Assembly: GCA_910586925.1 (NCBI GenBank)
Contig: CAJUKG010000006.1
Coordinates: 85,428-149,427 of the forward strand
Source of the DNA: an uncultured Christensenellaceae bacterium
GTDB taxonomy: Bacteria > Bacillota > Clostridia > Christensenellales > Pumilibacteraceae
DNA: 64,000 nt
Direction: 5' to 3'
Shown here: in pieces, positions 26,222-34,631 of the stretch
Position numbering within the stretch: position 1 is the first letter of the stretch
Layout of the letters: the number at the start of each line of letters is the position of its first letter
Translations under genes and position numbers: made by a program
The notes under the pieces: generated by a model
Database searches by the model: none
What the model was told of the DNA's origin: nothing
What the model saw: only the letters and a program-made list of their open reading frames with translations

Positions 26222-26682
26222 TATTTAACCTCCTCTGTCGCAGCTTTCGCGGCGTTCTCGTCCTCGTAACCCGCTTCGCCCTTCTTTGCGATCTTGCAAC
26301 GCACGGGGAGCTTATACGACGCAAGACGAAGTGCCTCGCGCGCGATCGGCTCTGCAACGCCCGCCATTTCAAACATGACGGTGCCGGGTCTGACGACTGC
26401 CGCCCAGTATTCGGGCGCGCCCTTACCGCTACCCATACGGGTGTCGGCGGGCTTCTTGGAATACGGCTTGTGCGGGAAAATGTCTATCCAGACTTTACCG
26501 CCGCGCTTGGTGTAACGAGTCATGGCGACACGCGCCGCCTCTATCTGGTTGGAAGTGATCCGACCCGGATCCTCGCTGACGAGCGCGAACTCGCCGTAAG
26601 AAATCTTATTGCCGCGAGTAGCTTTGCCTTTCATGCGGCCACGCTGAACTCTGCGGTGCTTAACCTTGTTGGGACTTAACAT
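26221..26682 (-). CDS. rplP: 50S ribosomal protein L16
   Basis: L16 helps shape the A-site tRNA corridor. The 153-aa product has MLSPNKVKHRRVQRGRMKGKATRGN and the conserved IFPHKPYSKKPADTRMGSGKGAPEYWAAVV. It is slightly longer than the usual 137-144 because of a C-terminal EDENAAKAATEEVK tail. Confidence 0.98.
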   Translation of the reverse strand: MLSPNKVKHRRVQRGRMKGKATRGNKISYGEFALVSEDPGRITSNQIEAARVAMTRYTKRGGKVWIDIFPHKPYSKKPADTRMGSGKGAPEYWAAVVRPGTVMFEMAGVAEPIAREALRLASYKLPVRCKIAKKGEAGYEDENAAKAATEEVK

Positions 26683-27359
26683 TATTCGCCCTCCTTCTTA
26701 TCGCCGGCGGCGTTTGCGGGCTTTTGCTCGCCGAGGACGTCGCCTTTGTAGATCCACACTTTGACGCCGAGGACACCGAACGTGGTACGCGCAATGGTGT
26801 AACCGTAATCAATGTCCGCACGCAGCGTTTGCAGCGGGATAGAGCCTTCCTGATAGTGCTCGGCACGCGCGATCTCCGCACCGTCGAGACGACCGCCGAC
26901 CATGACCTTGACGCCTTTCGCGCCCGCATGCATGGCTTTGCTCATCGCCTGTTTCATGGTGCGACGGAAGAATGCGCGCTTCTCGAGCTGCGCCGCAATG
27001 CTCTCCGCGAGAAGTTTCGCGTTGAGATCGGGGTGCTTGACTTCGATGATGTTGACGTAAATCTTCTTGCCGTCTACGAGCTTTTCGAGATTCTTCTTAA
27101 GCTCGTCGATGCCGACGTGCTTCTGACCGATGATCTTGCCGGGGAACTGGGTGTGGATGGAAACCTGCACCTTGCCCTGCGGACGCTCGATAACGACTTT
27201 GGAAATGCCGCACGTTTTGTATTTATTCTCGATAAGCTCGCGGATCTTGTGGTCCTCGATGAGGTACGCCGAGAACTCCTGTTTGCTCGCATACCATTGG
27301 GAATTCCACTTTTCGATGACGCCGACGCGCAAGCCGTGAGGATTGACTTTCTGACCCAT
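26682..27359 (-). CDS. rpsC: 30S ribosomal protein S3
   Basis: S3 lines the mRNA entry channel. The 225-aa protein has the type-2 KH domain (IHTQFPGKIIGQKHVGIDELKKNLEKL) and the C-terminal S3 domain (GAKGVKVMVGGRLDGAEIARAEHYQEGSIPLQTLRADIDYG). It overlaps rplP by one base. Confidence 0.98.
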   Translation of the reverse strand: MGQKVNPHGLRVGVIEKWNSQWYASKQEFSAYLIEDHKIRELIENKYKTCGISKVVIERPQGKVQVSIHTQFPGKIIGQKHVGIDELKKNLEKLVDGKKIYVNIIEVKHPDLNAKLLAESIAAQLEKRAFFRRTMKQAMSKAMHAGAKGVKVMVGGRLDGAEIARAEHYQEGSIPLQTLRADIDYGYTIARTTFGVLGVKVWIYKGDVLGEQKPANAAGDKKEGE

Positions 27360-27361
27360 GA

Positions 27362-27754
27362 TTACTTCTCCTCCTTGGTGTCGAGAATGACGGTGATATG
27401 GCTGGTGCGCTTGAGAATGTGATGCGCTCTGCCCTTGCTCACCGGCTGGAAGCGTTTGAGCGTCGGACCGACGTCCGCGTACGCTTCGGCGACATAAAGG
27501 TCGTCCACCGACAAGCCCTTGTTATGCTCGGCGTTCGCCGCCGCGGAATTGAGCACTTTGAACACCTGCTCGCATGCCGCTTTGGGCGTGGCTTGGAGTA
27601 TAGCCATGGCTTCCGCTACCGATTTGCCGCGAATAAGCGCGAGAACTATACGCACTTTGTCGGGCGATATGCGAACATGCTTCGCCGTAGCAAACGGACG
27701 CTGTTCGCGCCGCGCTTTGACTGCGGCGGTTTTTTCTTTCATTCTTGTAGCCAT
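27362..27754 (-). CDS. rplV: 50S ribosomal protein L22
   Basis: L22 lines the exit tunnel with its long loop. The 130-aa protein has AKHVRISPDKVRIVLALIRGKSVAEAMAIL and the loop/C-terminal stretch GPTLKRFQPVSKGRAHHILKRTSHITV. Start and spacing to rpsS (11 bp) are standard. Confidence 0.98.
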   Translation of the reverse strand: MATRMKEKTAAVKARREQRPFATAKHVRISPDKVRIVLALIRGKSVAEAMAILQATPKAACEQVFKVLNSAAANAEHNKGLSVDDLYVAEAYADVGPTLKRFQPVSKGRAHHILKRTSHITVILDTKEEK

Positions 27755-27765
27755 TGCCTCTCTCC

Positions 27766-28044
27766 TTATCTACCCTTGGTCTTGCTCTCTCCGGCATGAC
27801 CGAGGAACGTGCGGGTGGGCGCGAACTCGCCCAGCTTGTGCCCGACCATATCGGTCGTGACGTATACCGGAACGAACTTCTTGCCGTTGTGCACCGCAAA
27901 AGTAAGACCTATAAACTGCGGGAATATAGTCGATGCGCGCGACCACGTCTTGATGGGACGCTTATCCGCGACTTCCGCCATAGCTTCCGCTTTCTTCAAA
28001 AGCTTGGCGTCAACAAAATAACCTTTCTTTGTCGATCTTGACAT
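27766..28044 (-). CDS. rpsS: 30S ribosomal protein S19
   Basis: S19 sits at the top of the 30S head with S13. The 92-aa protein has MSRSTKKGYFVDAKLLKK and the conserved TRTFLGHAGESKTKGR end. It lies 15 bp after rplB. Confidence 0.98.
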   Translation of the reverse strand: MSRSTKKGYFVDAKLLKKAEAMAEVADKRPIKTWSRASTIFPQFIGLTFAVHNGKKFVPVYVTTDMVGHKLGEFAPTRTFLGHAGESKTKGR

Positions 28045-28059
28045 ATCTTAAAGCTCTCC

Positions 28060-28887
28060 TTAATTTATGCGCTTGACAATGAACTTGTCGGACGCCTTGT
28101 GCTTGGAACGCGTCTTTTTGCCGAGCGTCGGTTTGCCCCAAGGCGATACCGGACTCGGTCTGCCTATCGGGCTCTTGCCTTCGCCGCCGCCGTGAGGGTG
28201 ATCGCAAGGGTTCATGACCACGCCGCGTACCGTCGGCTTGACGCCCATGTGACGTTTTCTGCCCGCTTTGCCGAGCGAAACAAGCTCGTGGTCGAGATTG
28301 CCCACTTGACCGATCGTAGCTTTGCAACGCTGCAACACCATTCTCATTTCGCCGGACGGCAAGCGCAACGTCGCGTATCTGCCTTCCTTTGCCATGAGCT
28401 GTGCGGACGCACCCGCCGTGCGGACCATTTGCCCGCCTCTGCCGGGGAGCATTTCGATGTTGTGCACAAGCGTACCTACCGGAATGTTCGCGAGCGGCAA
28501 GCAGTTGCCCGCTTTGATGTCCGCCGTTTCGCCCGAAATAACGGTGTCGCCCTTTTGCAGTCCGAGCGGCGCGAGAATGTAACGTTTCTCGCCGTCGGCG
28601 TAGTGCAGGAGCGCGATGAACGCCGTGCGGTTGGGGTCGTATTCGACGGTCGCGACTTTAGCGGGAATGTTGTCCTTGTCGCGCTTGAAGTCGATCACGC
28701 GGTACTTCTGACGGTTGCCGCCGCCGATGTGACGGACGGTGATCTTGCCGGAGAAGTTGCGTCCGCCGTGACGGCTCTGTTCTCTCAATAACGGCTTATA
28801 CGGCGCGTCGCCGGTAAGCTCGGGAGCCGAGATGACGGTTTTGAACCGCGTGCCCGGCGTAATCGGTTTATATCTTTTAATTGCCAT
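28060..28887 (-). CDS. rplB: 50S ribosomal protein L2
   Basis: L2 supports the peptidyl-transferase centre and subunit joining. The 275-aa product has the universally conserved MNPCDHPHGGGEGKSPIGRP region with the key histidine, and the N-terminal MAIKRYKPITPGTRF. Length is normal. Confidence 0.98.
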   Translation of the reverse strand: MAIKRYKPITPGTRFKTVISAPELTGDAPYKPLLREQSRHGGRNFSGKITVRHIGGGNRQKYRVIDFKRDKDNIPAKVATVEYDPNRTAFIALLHYADGEKRYILAPLGLQKGDTVISGETADIKAGNCLPLANIPVGTLVHNIEMLPGRGGQMVRTAGASAQLMAKEGRYATLRLPSGEMRMVLQRCKATIGQVGNLDHELVSLGKAGRKRHMGVKPTVRGVVMNPCDHPHGGGEGKSPIGRPSPVSPWGKPTLGKKTRSKHKASDKFIVKRIN

Positions 28888-28905
28888 GATTTCGTGTGCT
28901 CCTTA

Positions 28906-29196
28906 TTAGGATAAGGTTTCGAAGAACGGGATTGCCTTCGACGTTGCTTCGAGCGTTACGTACGCTTTCTTACCTTTGGAGGTATAACCGCCCGTTCTGC
29001 CCTGACGCTTATACTTGCCGCGAACGTTGACGACGTTGACCGATTCGACTTTAACGTCGAACACGCTTTCGACCGCCGCTTTTATCTGAACTTTGTCCGC
29101 ACGCGGGTCTACCATGAACACGTAGCGTTTTTGCGCAACGCCGTTATTGGATTTTTCCGTGAGTACCGGACTCTTTATGATGTCGTGTGCCAACAT
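28906..29196 (-). CDS. rplW: 50S ribosomal protein L23
   Basis: L23 is the main docking protein for trigger factor and SRP at the exit. The 96-aa protein shows DIIKSPVLTEKSN and the C-terminal VTLEATSKAIPFFETLS. The start overlaps the rplD stop by one base. Confidence 0.98.
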   Translation of the reverse strand: MLAHDIIKSPVLTEKSNNGVAQKRYVFMVDPRADKVQIKAAVESVFDVKVESVNVVNVRGKYKRQGRTGGYTSKGKKAYVTLEATSKAIPFFETLS

Positions 29197-29837
29197 TATT
29201 TCGCCGCGACCTCCTTGTCGGTATATTTGGCTTGCAACGCGTTGACGGCGTCAACCGTGGTCAGCATGACCGCGTTCGCCACAACGTCGTATACGTTAAG
29301 CTGCTCGCTCGCCGCCGTGCGCACGTTCGGAATGTTCCGCGATGCGCGAAGCGCGTTTTCATTGCCCGCGGGGAGCACGAGCAGTACGCGACTTTCTATC
29401 TTGAGTGCCTTGAGCACCGCAGCCATATTCTTGGTTTTAGGCTCGATCTCGAGCTTGTCGAGAACGATGATGTTGCCGTCCGCAAGTTTCGCCGAGAGCG
29501 CGCTCTTGATAGCCTCGAGCCGCACGACCTTGTTTATCTTCTTGCGGAAAGAACGCGGCTTCGGCGCGAAAACGACGCCGCCGCCCTTCCATTGCGGTGC
29601 GCGGATAGAGCCTTGGCGGGCGTTACCCGTGCCCTTTTGACGCCACGGCTTTTTACCGCCGCCCGTCACCTCGGTGCGCGTGAGCGTGCTCTTGGTGCCT
29701 TGGCGGGCGTTTGCCATTTGCGCAACTACCACTTGATGAATGATCGCTTCGTTGTACTCGACGCCGAAAACGCTTTCGTCAAGCTCCATAGTGCCGGCAG
29801 TGCTGCCGTCTTGCTTATATATCTTAATAGTAGGCAT
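29196..29837 (-). CDS. rplD: 50S ribosomal protein L4
   Basis: L4 lines the exit tunnel and, in E. coli, represses the S10 operon by binding its leader. The ATG at 29837 gives 213 aa (MPTIKIYKQDGSTAG). A TTG two codons earlier (29843) is closer to the GAGGAG at 29849-29854 and cannot be excluded. The tunnel loop GGGKKPWRQKGTGNARQGSIRAPQWKGGG is present. Confidence 0.97.
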   Translation of the reverse strand: MPTIKIYKQDGSTAGTMELDESVFGVEYNEAIIHQVVVAQMANARQGTKSTLTRTEVTGGGKKPWRQKGTGNARQGSIRAPQWKGGGVVFAPKPRSFRKKINKVVRLEAIKSALSAKLADGNIIVLDKLEIEPKTKNMAAVLKALKIESRVLLVLPAGNENALRASRNIPNVRTAASEQLNVYDVVANAVMLTTVDAVNALQAKYTDKEVAAK

Positions 29838-29859
29838 ATTCAACTAATCTCCTCGAACC

Positions 29860-30489
29860 TTATTTCACCGTTTCTTTGACGGTAACAAGCCCGCCCTTCG
29901 GTCCGGGCACCGCGCCGCGTATCAAAAGCACGCCGCGCGCCTTGTCTACCTTGACTACCTTGAGGTTCTGGATGGTGACGTTCTCGTGACCGTACTGACC
30001 GGGCATCTTCAAATTCTTGATGCGGCGGGACGGATTGGAGTTCGCACCCGTAGAACCGACGCTGCGGTGAACGGGACCGGTACCGTGCGTCATTTTGAGT
30101 CTATGATGATTCCAACGCTTGATAACGCCGGTGAAACCTCTGCCTTTGGTCACGCCCGACACATCGACCATGTCGCCTTCTTCAAACATGGAGCAGTCTA
30201 TAACGCTGCCGACCTCGTAAGTATCGGCATTGTCGTAACGGAACTCGCGCAAATGACGCGCGGGCTTCGCCTTCGCCTTTTTGAAAAGCCCCGATTCCGG
30301 CTTGTTGAGCTTGCCTTCTTTGATCTCCTCGAACGCACAAACGACCGCGCTGTAGCCGTTGCGCTCCTCGGTGCGCTTGTCCACAACCGTCATAGGTCCG
30401 CACAAAACAACGGTAACGGGAACCGCCACGTCGTTCTCGCCGAAAATCTGCGTCATGCCGAGTTTCTTGCCTAATATCGCTTTCTTCAT
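29860..30489 (-). CDS. rplC: 50S ribosomal protein L3
   Basis: L3 is an early assembly protein that reaches the peptidyl-transferase centre. The 209-aa product has KKAILGKKLGMTQIF at its start and the loop GFTGVIKRWNHHRLKMTHGTGPVHRSVGSTG. Only 11 bp separate it from rpsJ. Confidence 0.98.
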   Translation of the reverse strand: MKKAILGKKLGMTQIFGENDVAVPVTVVLCGPMTVVDKRTEERNGYSAVVCAFEEIKEGKLNKPESGLFKKAKAKPARHLREFRYDNADTYEVGSVIDCSMFEEGDMVDVSGVTKGRGFTGVIKRWNHHRLKMTHGTGPVHRSVGSTGANSNPSRRIKNLKMPGQYGHENVTIQNLKVVKVDKARGVLLIRGAVPGPKGGLVTVKETVK

Positions 30490-30500
30490 GACAGATCTCC

Positions 30501-30809
30501 TTACAGCTTAATCTTGATGTCTACGCCCGCGGGAAGATCGAGACGCATGAGCGAATCGACCGTCTTGCCGGACGGACTGTAAATGTCGATAAGACGCGAA
30601 TACGTGCGAAGCTCGAACTGCTCGCGCGAATCCTTGTGCTTGTGTACCGAACGCAAAATCGTCACCACTTCCTTCTGCGTCGGCAGAGGAATGGGACCGC
30701 ACACCTTCGACCCGGTCTGCTTCGCCGCGTCGACAATGCGTTGAGCCGAACTGTCAATCAGTTCGTGATCGTACGCTCTCAACTTGATTCTGATTTTTTG
30801 GCTAGACAT
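30501..30809 (-). CDS. rpsJ: 30S ribosomal protein S10
   Basis: S10 is the first gene of the operon, a 30S head protein that also acts as the antitermination factor NusE. The ATG at 30809 is chosen: AAGGAG is 6 nt upstream and the product MSSQKIRIKLRAYDHELIDSS is the canonical 102 aa; an upstream in-frame start would add 12 unrelated residues. No fusA, tuf or rpsL precedes it, so in this genome the str genes are elsewhere. Confidence 0.98.
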   Translation of the reverse strand: MSSQKIRIKLRAYDHELIDSSAQRIVDAAKQTGSKVCGPIPLPTQKEVVTILRSVHKHKDSREQFELRTYSRLIDIYSPSGKTVDSLMRLDLPAGVDIKIKL

Positions 30810-30957
30810 ATCTTTCTCCTTGTGTCCACCCGACTGCGCCGCCACTACATGTTGTAGTTGTTTTCACGCGCTCGGGCGTGCCATTTTGTGCGAATTTTTT
30901 TCGGGGCTTCTCGGCCCCGATTTCCCTCACAAAAACCACTGCGCTTTTTGCGCAGCT
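30810..30957 (-). promoter_or_regulatory. Structured 5' leader of the S10 operon mRNA
   Basis: From the predicted transcription start (about 30957) to rpsJ the leader is about 148 nt and holds four perfect or near-perfect stem-loops: CTGCGC/GCGCAG (30939-30955, at the very 5' end), CGGGGC/GCCCCG (30902-30919, followed by A-rich sequence), CACGC/GCGTG (about 30865-30880) and ACTACA/TGTAGT (30845-30859). It may bind a ribosomal protein such as L4 for autoregulation, as in the E. coli S10 leader, but no family match can be shown here. Confidence 0.55.
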
Positions 30958-30963
30958 TAATTA

Positions 30964-30992
30964 TTTTACTACCCCAAAAGAATTTTGTCAAC
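30964..30992 (-). promoter_or_regulatory. Strong promoter of the S10-spc-alpha operon
   Basis: TTGACA (30987-30992), 17 bp and TAAAAT (30964-30969). It is the only consensus promoter found for the 16-kb ribosomal operon. Confidence 0.85.
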
Positions 30993-31350
30993 TGTTTTCG
31001 GGGGGTAAATCCAAACTTTTTTTCTTTATTTTTTACACGGTTTCGCGTCTATTCGTTTATGAGAGATCGGTCTTTCGGCATTATCCGTACGTCGATACCG
31101 CCCGCCGCCCTTTTCTTTATATATTATATATATATCATATATATATCGTTGCGGCAAAGAGCGGATTTCTCCGCTTCGGTCGAAATGATAAAAAGGAATA
31201 GATTCTTCACTGCAAAGAATGACAAAAAGGATAATGCGGAACGCAGTGGGCTGCATCCCCTACGAAAACAAGGTCGATTATAATGCGGAGCGCATGAGGG
31301 ACGCAAGGAAGGCTAAAGTCCCCTACGGAATATCCGAAATTTCGCTGATC
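30993..31350. other. Gap between the S10 promoter and parA with AT tract and repeat fragments
   Basis: No gene is visible. It holds an A/T alternating stretch (about 31116-31148) and, at 31162-31189, half of the dispersed hairpin repeat (CGCTTCGGTCGAAATGA). A second repeat fragment (about 31196-31221, GGAATAGATTCTTCACTGC) matches in inverse one at about 44620-44640. No clear parA terminator was found. Confidence 0.55.
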
Positions 31351-32163
31351 TCACATTTTCTTTTTAAGCGCGGAGAGGTTCTTTATCGGGGTGAATTTGT
31401 CGCGGTTGCGGTTGAGCACTTCCTCGGCGAGATTTTTATACGCGATGCCGCCGGCGGACGTCGGGTCGAACTGACTGATAGGCAAGCCGAACGACGGAGC
31501 TTCGGCGAGGCGGACGCTGCGCGGGATCCGCGTATTGAACGCTTTTTTGCCGAAGTAGCGCGTGATCTCCTCGGCGACCGAGTTGACGAGGTTGGTGCGC
31601 GAACTGAACATGGTTATCACCACCCCTTCTATCTCGAGCGACGGATTGAGTATTTTCTTCGCGAGCTTGATTGTGTTCATGAGCTGACTCAAGCCCTCGA
31701 GCGCGAAATACTCGCCCTGCATGGGAATGAGTATGGAGTCCGCCGCCGTGAGCGCGTTGAGCGTGAGCAGTCCTATAAACGGCGGGCAATCTATGAGTAT
31801 GTAGTCGTAGTTGTTCTTGATAGGCGCGACGGCGCGCTTGAGTGCCGTTTCGCGGCGGTCGAGGTTGACGAGTTCCGCTTCCGCGCCCGACAAGTCTATG
31901 TTCGACGGGATAATATCGAGTCCGTCCACACCGGTATGCCGTATCGCCTGTTCCGCGGTGCAGTCGCCTATGAGCAGGCTGTACACCGAGTTCTTGACTT
32001 TATGCTTTTCGATTCCGAGTCCGCTCGACGCGTTGCCTTGCGGGTCGTTGTCTATGATGAGCACTTTTTTGCCGAACGCCGCAAAGTACGCGGCAAGATT
32101 GACGCACGTCGTCGTCTTGCCTACTCCGCCTTTCTGATTTGCTATCGCTATAGTTTTTGCCAT
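31351..32163 (-). CDS. parA: Chromosome-partitioning ATPase ParA (Soj)
   Basis: ParA-type ATPases form a nucleoid-bound gradient that segregates ParB-parS complexes and, in Bacillus, modulate DnaA. The ATG at 32163 is preferred (GAGGAAA 5-8 nt upstream) over a longer in-frame start at 32373. The 270-aa product has the deviant Walker A NQKGGVGKTTTCVNLA (residues 9-24), Walker B-like YDYILIDCPPFIGLL and the typical C-terminal ARYFG/RIPRSVRLAEAPSFG region. Chromosomal-type length has no N-terminal HTH. Its partner parB is about 21.7 kb away on the opposite strand, which is unusual; here parA stands alone behind a lipid-synthesis operon. Confidence 0.93.
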   Translation of the reverse strand: MAKTIAIANQKGGVGKTTTCVNLAAYFAAFGKKVLIIDNDPQGNASSGLGIEKHKVKNSVYSLLIGDCTAEQAIRHTGVDGLDIIPSNIDLSGAEAELVNLDRRETALKRAVAPIKNNYDYILIDCPPFIGLLTLNALTAADSILIPMQGEYFALEGLSQLMNTIKLAKKILNPSLEIEGVVITMFSSRTNLVNSVAEEITRYFGKKAFNTRIPRSVRLAEAPSFGLPISQFDPTSAGGIAYKNLAEEVLNRNRDKFTPIKNLSALKKKM

Positions 32164-32230
32164 TGTTGTTTCCTCTGCTTTATTGCCGTTTATCGGTTTT
32201 GTGGTTTTTTGTGGGGTTTTCAATATGCAC

Positions 32231-33184
32231 TTATGCACTCGCCTGCACGGTCGCGTCGTCCGCTTCACCGTCGGTGTCCGGCAAAGCGTATTCGAGCGGT
32301 ATTCCGTAATAACTCTCGTACAGTTCGCGCACCGCCGTTTCGCACCGTTTTGCGACGTCGTTTCGCCGCGCACGCACTCCCGAAGCCTTATCTATATATA
32401 TAGGGTCGGCGATCGCGATCTTCATTTTGGGCAGGTGCAACAACCGCCTTATAAAATTGGGCTTGCCGTAACAGTACAGCATGGGCACTATCGGAACGTC
32501 GAGCATGTCCGCGTAATAGAACGCGCCGTCCTTGTACGGTCGGGGTTTTTTATACCCTATCCACATGCTTTGTTCGGCATAAAAATGAATGGCGGTGTTT
32601 TTGGATTTCAGATATTCGAGCATGTCCGCGAACGCGCGCGCCCCGCCTATCGTCTTGGGCAGCGGCACGCCCGATACCGCCGCTATTATCGCGCCGCCAG
32701 CCGTGCGCTTTCTGTTGTGCGGCGCGACGATTATGTTTTGTCGCTTTCCGCCCATTGCGCGGCGGGTGAGCAAACAGTCGAGATACCCGATATGGTTGGA
32801 CGTCGTTATGCACGCCCCCACTCCCTTGAGTTTCTTCCTGTCCTTGGCTCGCCACACTCCGAAGCCTATGCCCGCGGCGATCCACGCCACCGCTTTGAAC
32901 AGTCCGCCGCACACCGCTCGCGACAAAAGCCAAAACGGGTTTTTCGGGCGTTTGTACACGTACGAGCCGTCGGTGTTCGCGCTTTTCTCGGTATCGAACG
33001 GCGAACCGTCCACGTCGAACGCCCGCAGTTTTTCCAGCTCGTCGAGGTACACCGCATAAACGCGCTTATTCATTCTGCCGCCCTCTTTGGCTATCTCGGC
33101 GAGCATTCTGTCGTACAGCTCGAGAGGGATCTTCCCATCCTCCGCAAGCTCCGCGAAGAACCGCAAATACTTCTTCGTGTTCAT
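32231..33184 (-). CDS. PlsC-like lysophospholipid acyltransferase
   Basis: This 317-aa protein has the glycerolipid acyltransferase motif I SNHIGYLD (NHxxxxD) and the downstream YAEQSMW (motif III-like). It most likely acylates lysophosphatidic acid or a related lipid at the membrane. About 150 N-terminal residues precede the core, with a hydrophobic segment near AVCGGLFKAVAWIAAGIGFG. Its start overlaps the upstream glycosyltransferase by 4 bp, so the two act together, probably in membrane glycolipid synthesis. An extended C-terminus is not recognised. Confidence 0.8.
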   Translation of the reverse strand: MNTKKYLRFFAELAEDGKIPLELYDRMLAEIAKEGGRMNKRVYAVYLDELEKLRAFDVDGSPFDTEKSANTDGSYVYKRPKNPFWLLSRAVCGGLFKAVAWIAAGIGFGVWRAKDRKKLKGVGACITTSNHIGYLDCLLTRRAMGGKRQNIIVAPHNRKRTAGGAIIAAVSGVPLPKTIGGARAFADMLEYLKSKNTAIHFYAEQSMWIGYKKPRPYKDGAFYYADMLDVPIVPMLYCYGKPNFIRRLLHLPKMKIAIADPIYIDKASGVRARRNDVAKRCETAVRELYESYYGIPLEYALPDTDGEADDATVQASA

Positions 33185-34599
33185 CGCGCCGAGATCCCGC
33201 CGATCTTGCGTTGCGACTCGGGTATCGTTATATCGCCGCTCGGCGTTACGACCGCCCCGTCGTCACCGTCGCCGTCGTCGTCCGCGACAATGGTTATGTC
33301 TTCTACCCCGTCGTTCGCGGCGGCGGGCTGTTCGTTCATGACCGCCGCACGGAAATCGTCGAAGTCGGCGGCGAACCGCTCGTCGGACACCGCGCCGCGC
33401 TGTTCGGTGTCGAGCGCGTGCTGCAACACCTGCTTTTGCGCTTCTTCGTGAATTATGTCCACAACCGAATTCGCGCCGTTGCCCATTTTTATAAGCTCGT
33501 CTATCTTGCGTTCGTACACCGTGAGCTGCGAACGGTCGGACATGAACTGCTTGATGCGCTTGACCGCGCGACCCGGCGCGAATACCGTTTCGCCGCAGCC
33601 GTGCTCGTTGACGAAAACTTTGACCGTGCCCGCCTCTATGACGTGCGGACAATAGTTGATCATGACGGGCGTGCGCATGTACAGGCTGTCGAGCACTGCG
33701 TTCGGTCCGCCTTTGGTGAGAAAAACGTCCGCCGCGCCGTACAGCTCGTACGCGTTTTTCATGAACGGATACACCTTTAACGTCATGCCGTCCTTGACTT
33801 TGAGCCTGCTCCTGCCCTCGGCAATATCGGTAAACCGCTTGTATTGCTTCTCGTTACTGCCCGCTATTATGCAGAGCGTTATCGGCAGTCCGCTTTTGAT
33901 CAGTTTCTTCGCGAACCGCGGACCTCTGCCCATCATGTACCCGCCGTCGGCGATCACGACCGTGAACTTGTCGTACGGCAATCCCAATTTTTCGCGCAGT
34001 TCGTAGCGCGTGCTCGTATTGCGCTCGACGCACCCGCGCACGCACGGCGTGACGCGCCGCAACCGCATCGGGTCGAACCGATAACGGATCGCTTTGGAAT
34101 ACGCGAGCGGATTGTTGACGATGAATATTCCGTCGCGGCTGTCCCAAAACGAATGTAGCGTGGGGTCGGGATTGTAGTTTATGACCACTGCGTCATGGTT
34201 TATGCGCCGCTTATACTCGACGGCGAGAAGATCGGTGAAATAGTGGTTGGTTATGATAATATCGGGCGAGCGTTTCTTTATCGCCTCAAGCCCCTGCCTG
34301 AACGATTTGTACGCCATTTGTCGGTGAAAAAACCGCAGCAGTTTATGCCCGCCGAGCAAGTGTATAAACGGGAATACGAACCTGCCGAAATACGGGATCT
34401 TGTTTGTGTTCTGAACCTCTTTTATGAGAAAATCGTTCATTTTCGAGAGGTTTTTATACCCGTCCTCGGTAAGTATAAAACTTTTTTGAATATCGTAAAC
34501 GTCGCCGTATTTTTCGACGAGCATTTCGTATATACTGTCCATCGAGGAAATGTGTCCGAACCCCGATTCGACATATGTTACCAAGATTTTTTGTTTCAT
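33181..34599 (-). CDS. MGDG-synthase/UgtP-family glycosyltransferase
   Basis: GT28-type enzymes of this family transfer glucose or galactose from a UDP-sugar to diacylglycerol at the inner membrane face. The 472-aa protein begins MKQKILVTYVESGFGHISS, the MGDG-synthase N-terminal motif, and has the GT-B nucleotide-binding stretch FLTKGGPNAVLDSLYMRTPVMIN at about 295-320. The last 45 residues are a highly acidic, probably disordered tail (DDDGDGDDG). It is coupled by overlap with the PlsC-like gene and lies 32 bp after the GH78-like gene. The acceptor lipid is inferred. Confidence 0.82.
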   Translation of the reverse strand: MKQKILVTYVESGFGHISSMDSIYEMLVEKYGDVYDIQKSFILTEDGYKNLSKMNDFLIKEVQNTNKIPYFGRFVFPFIHLLGGHKLLRFFHRQMAYKSFRQGLEAIKKRSPDIIITNHYFTDLLAVEYKRRINHDAVVINYNPDPTLHSFWDSRDGIFIVNNPLAYSKAIRYRFDPMRLRRVTPCVRGCVERNTSTRYELREKLGLPYDKFTVVIADGGYMMGRGPRFAKKLIKSGLPITLCIIAGSNEKQYKRFTDIAEGRSRLKVKDGMTLKVYPFMKNAYELYGAADVFLTKGGPNAVLDSLYMRTPVMINYCPHVIEAGTVKVFVNEHGCGETVFAPGRAVKRIKQFMSDRSQLTVYERKIDELIKMGNGANSVVDIIHEEAQKQVLQHALDTEQRGAVSDERFAADFDDFRAAVMNEQPAAANDGVEDITIVADDDGDGDDGAVVTPSGDITIPESQRKIGGISAR

Positions 34600-34631
34600 G
34601 TTCGGTTGTCCGTTAGCCGCACTCCGCGTTT

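Noticed and set aside
31116..31148. TATATA stretch as a promoter or origin element
   Set aside because: It is a simple AT microsatellite with no -35 partner or DnaA box nearby.
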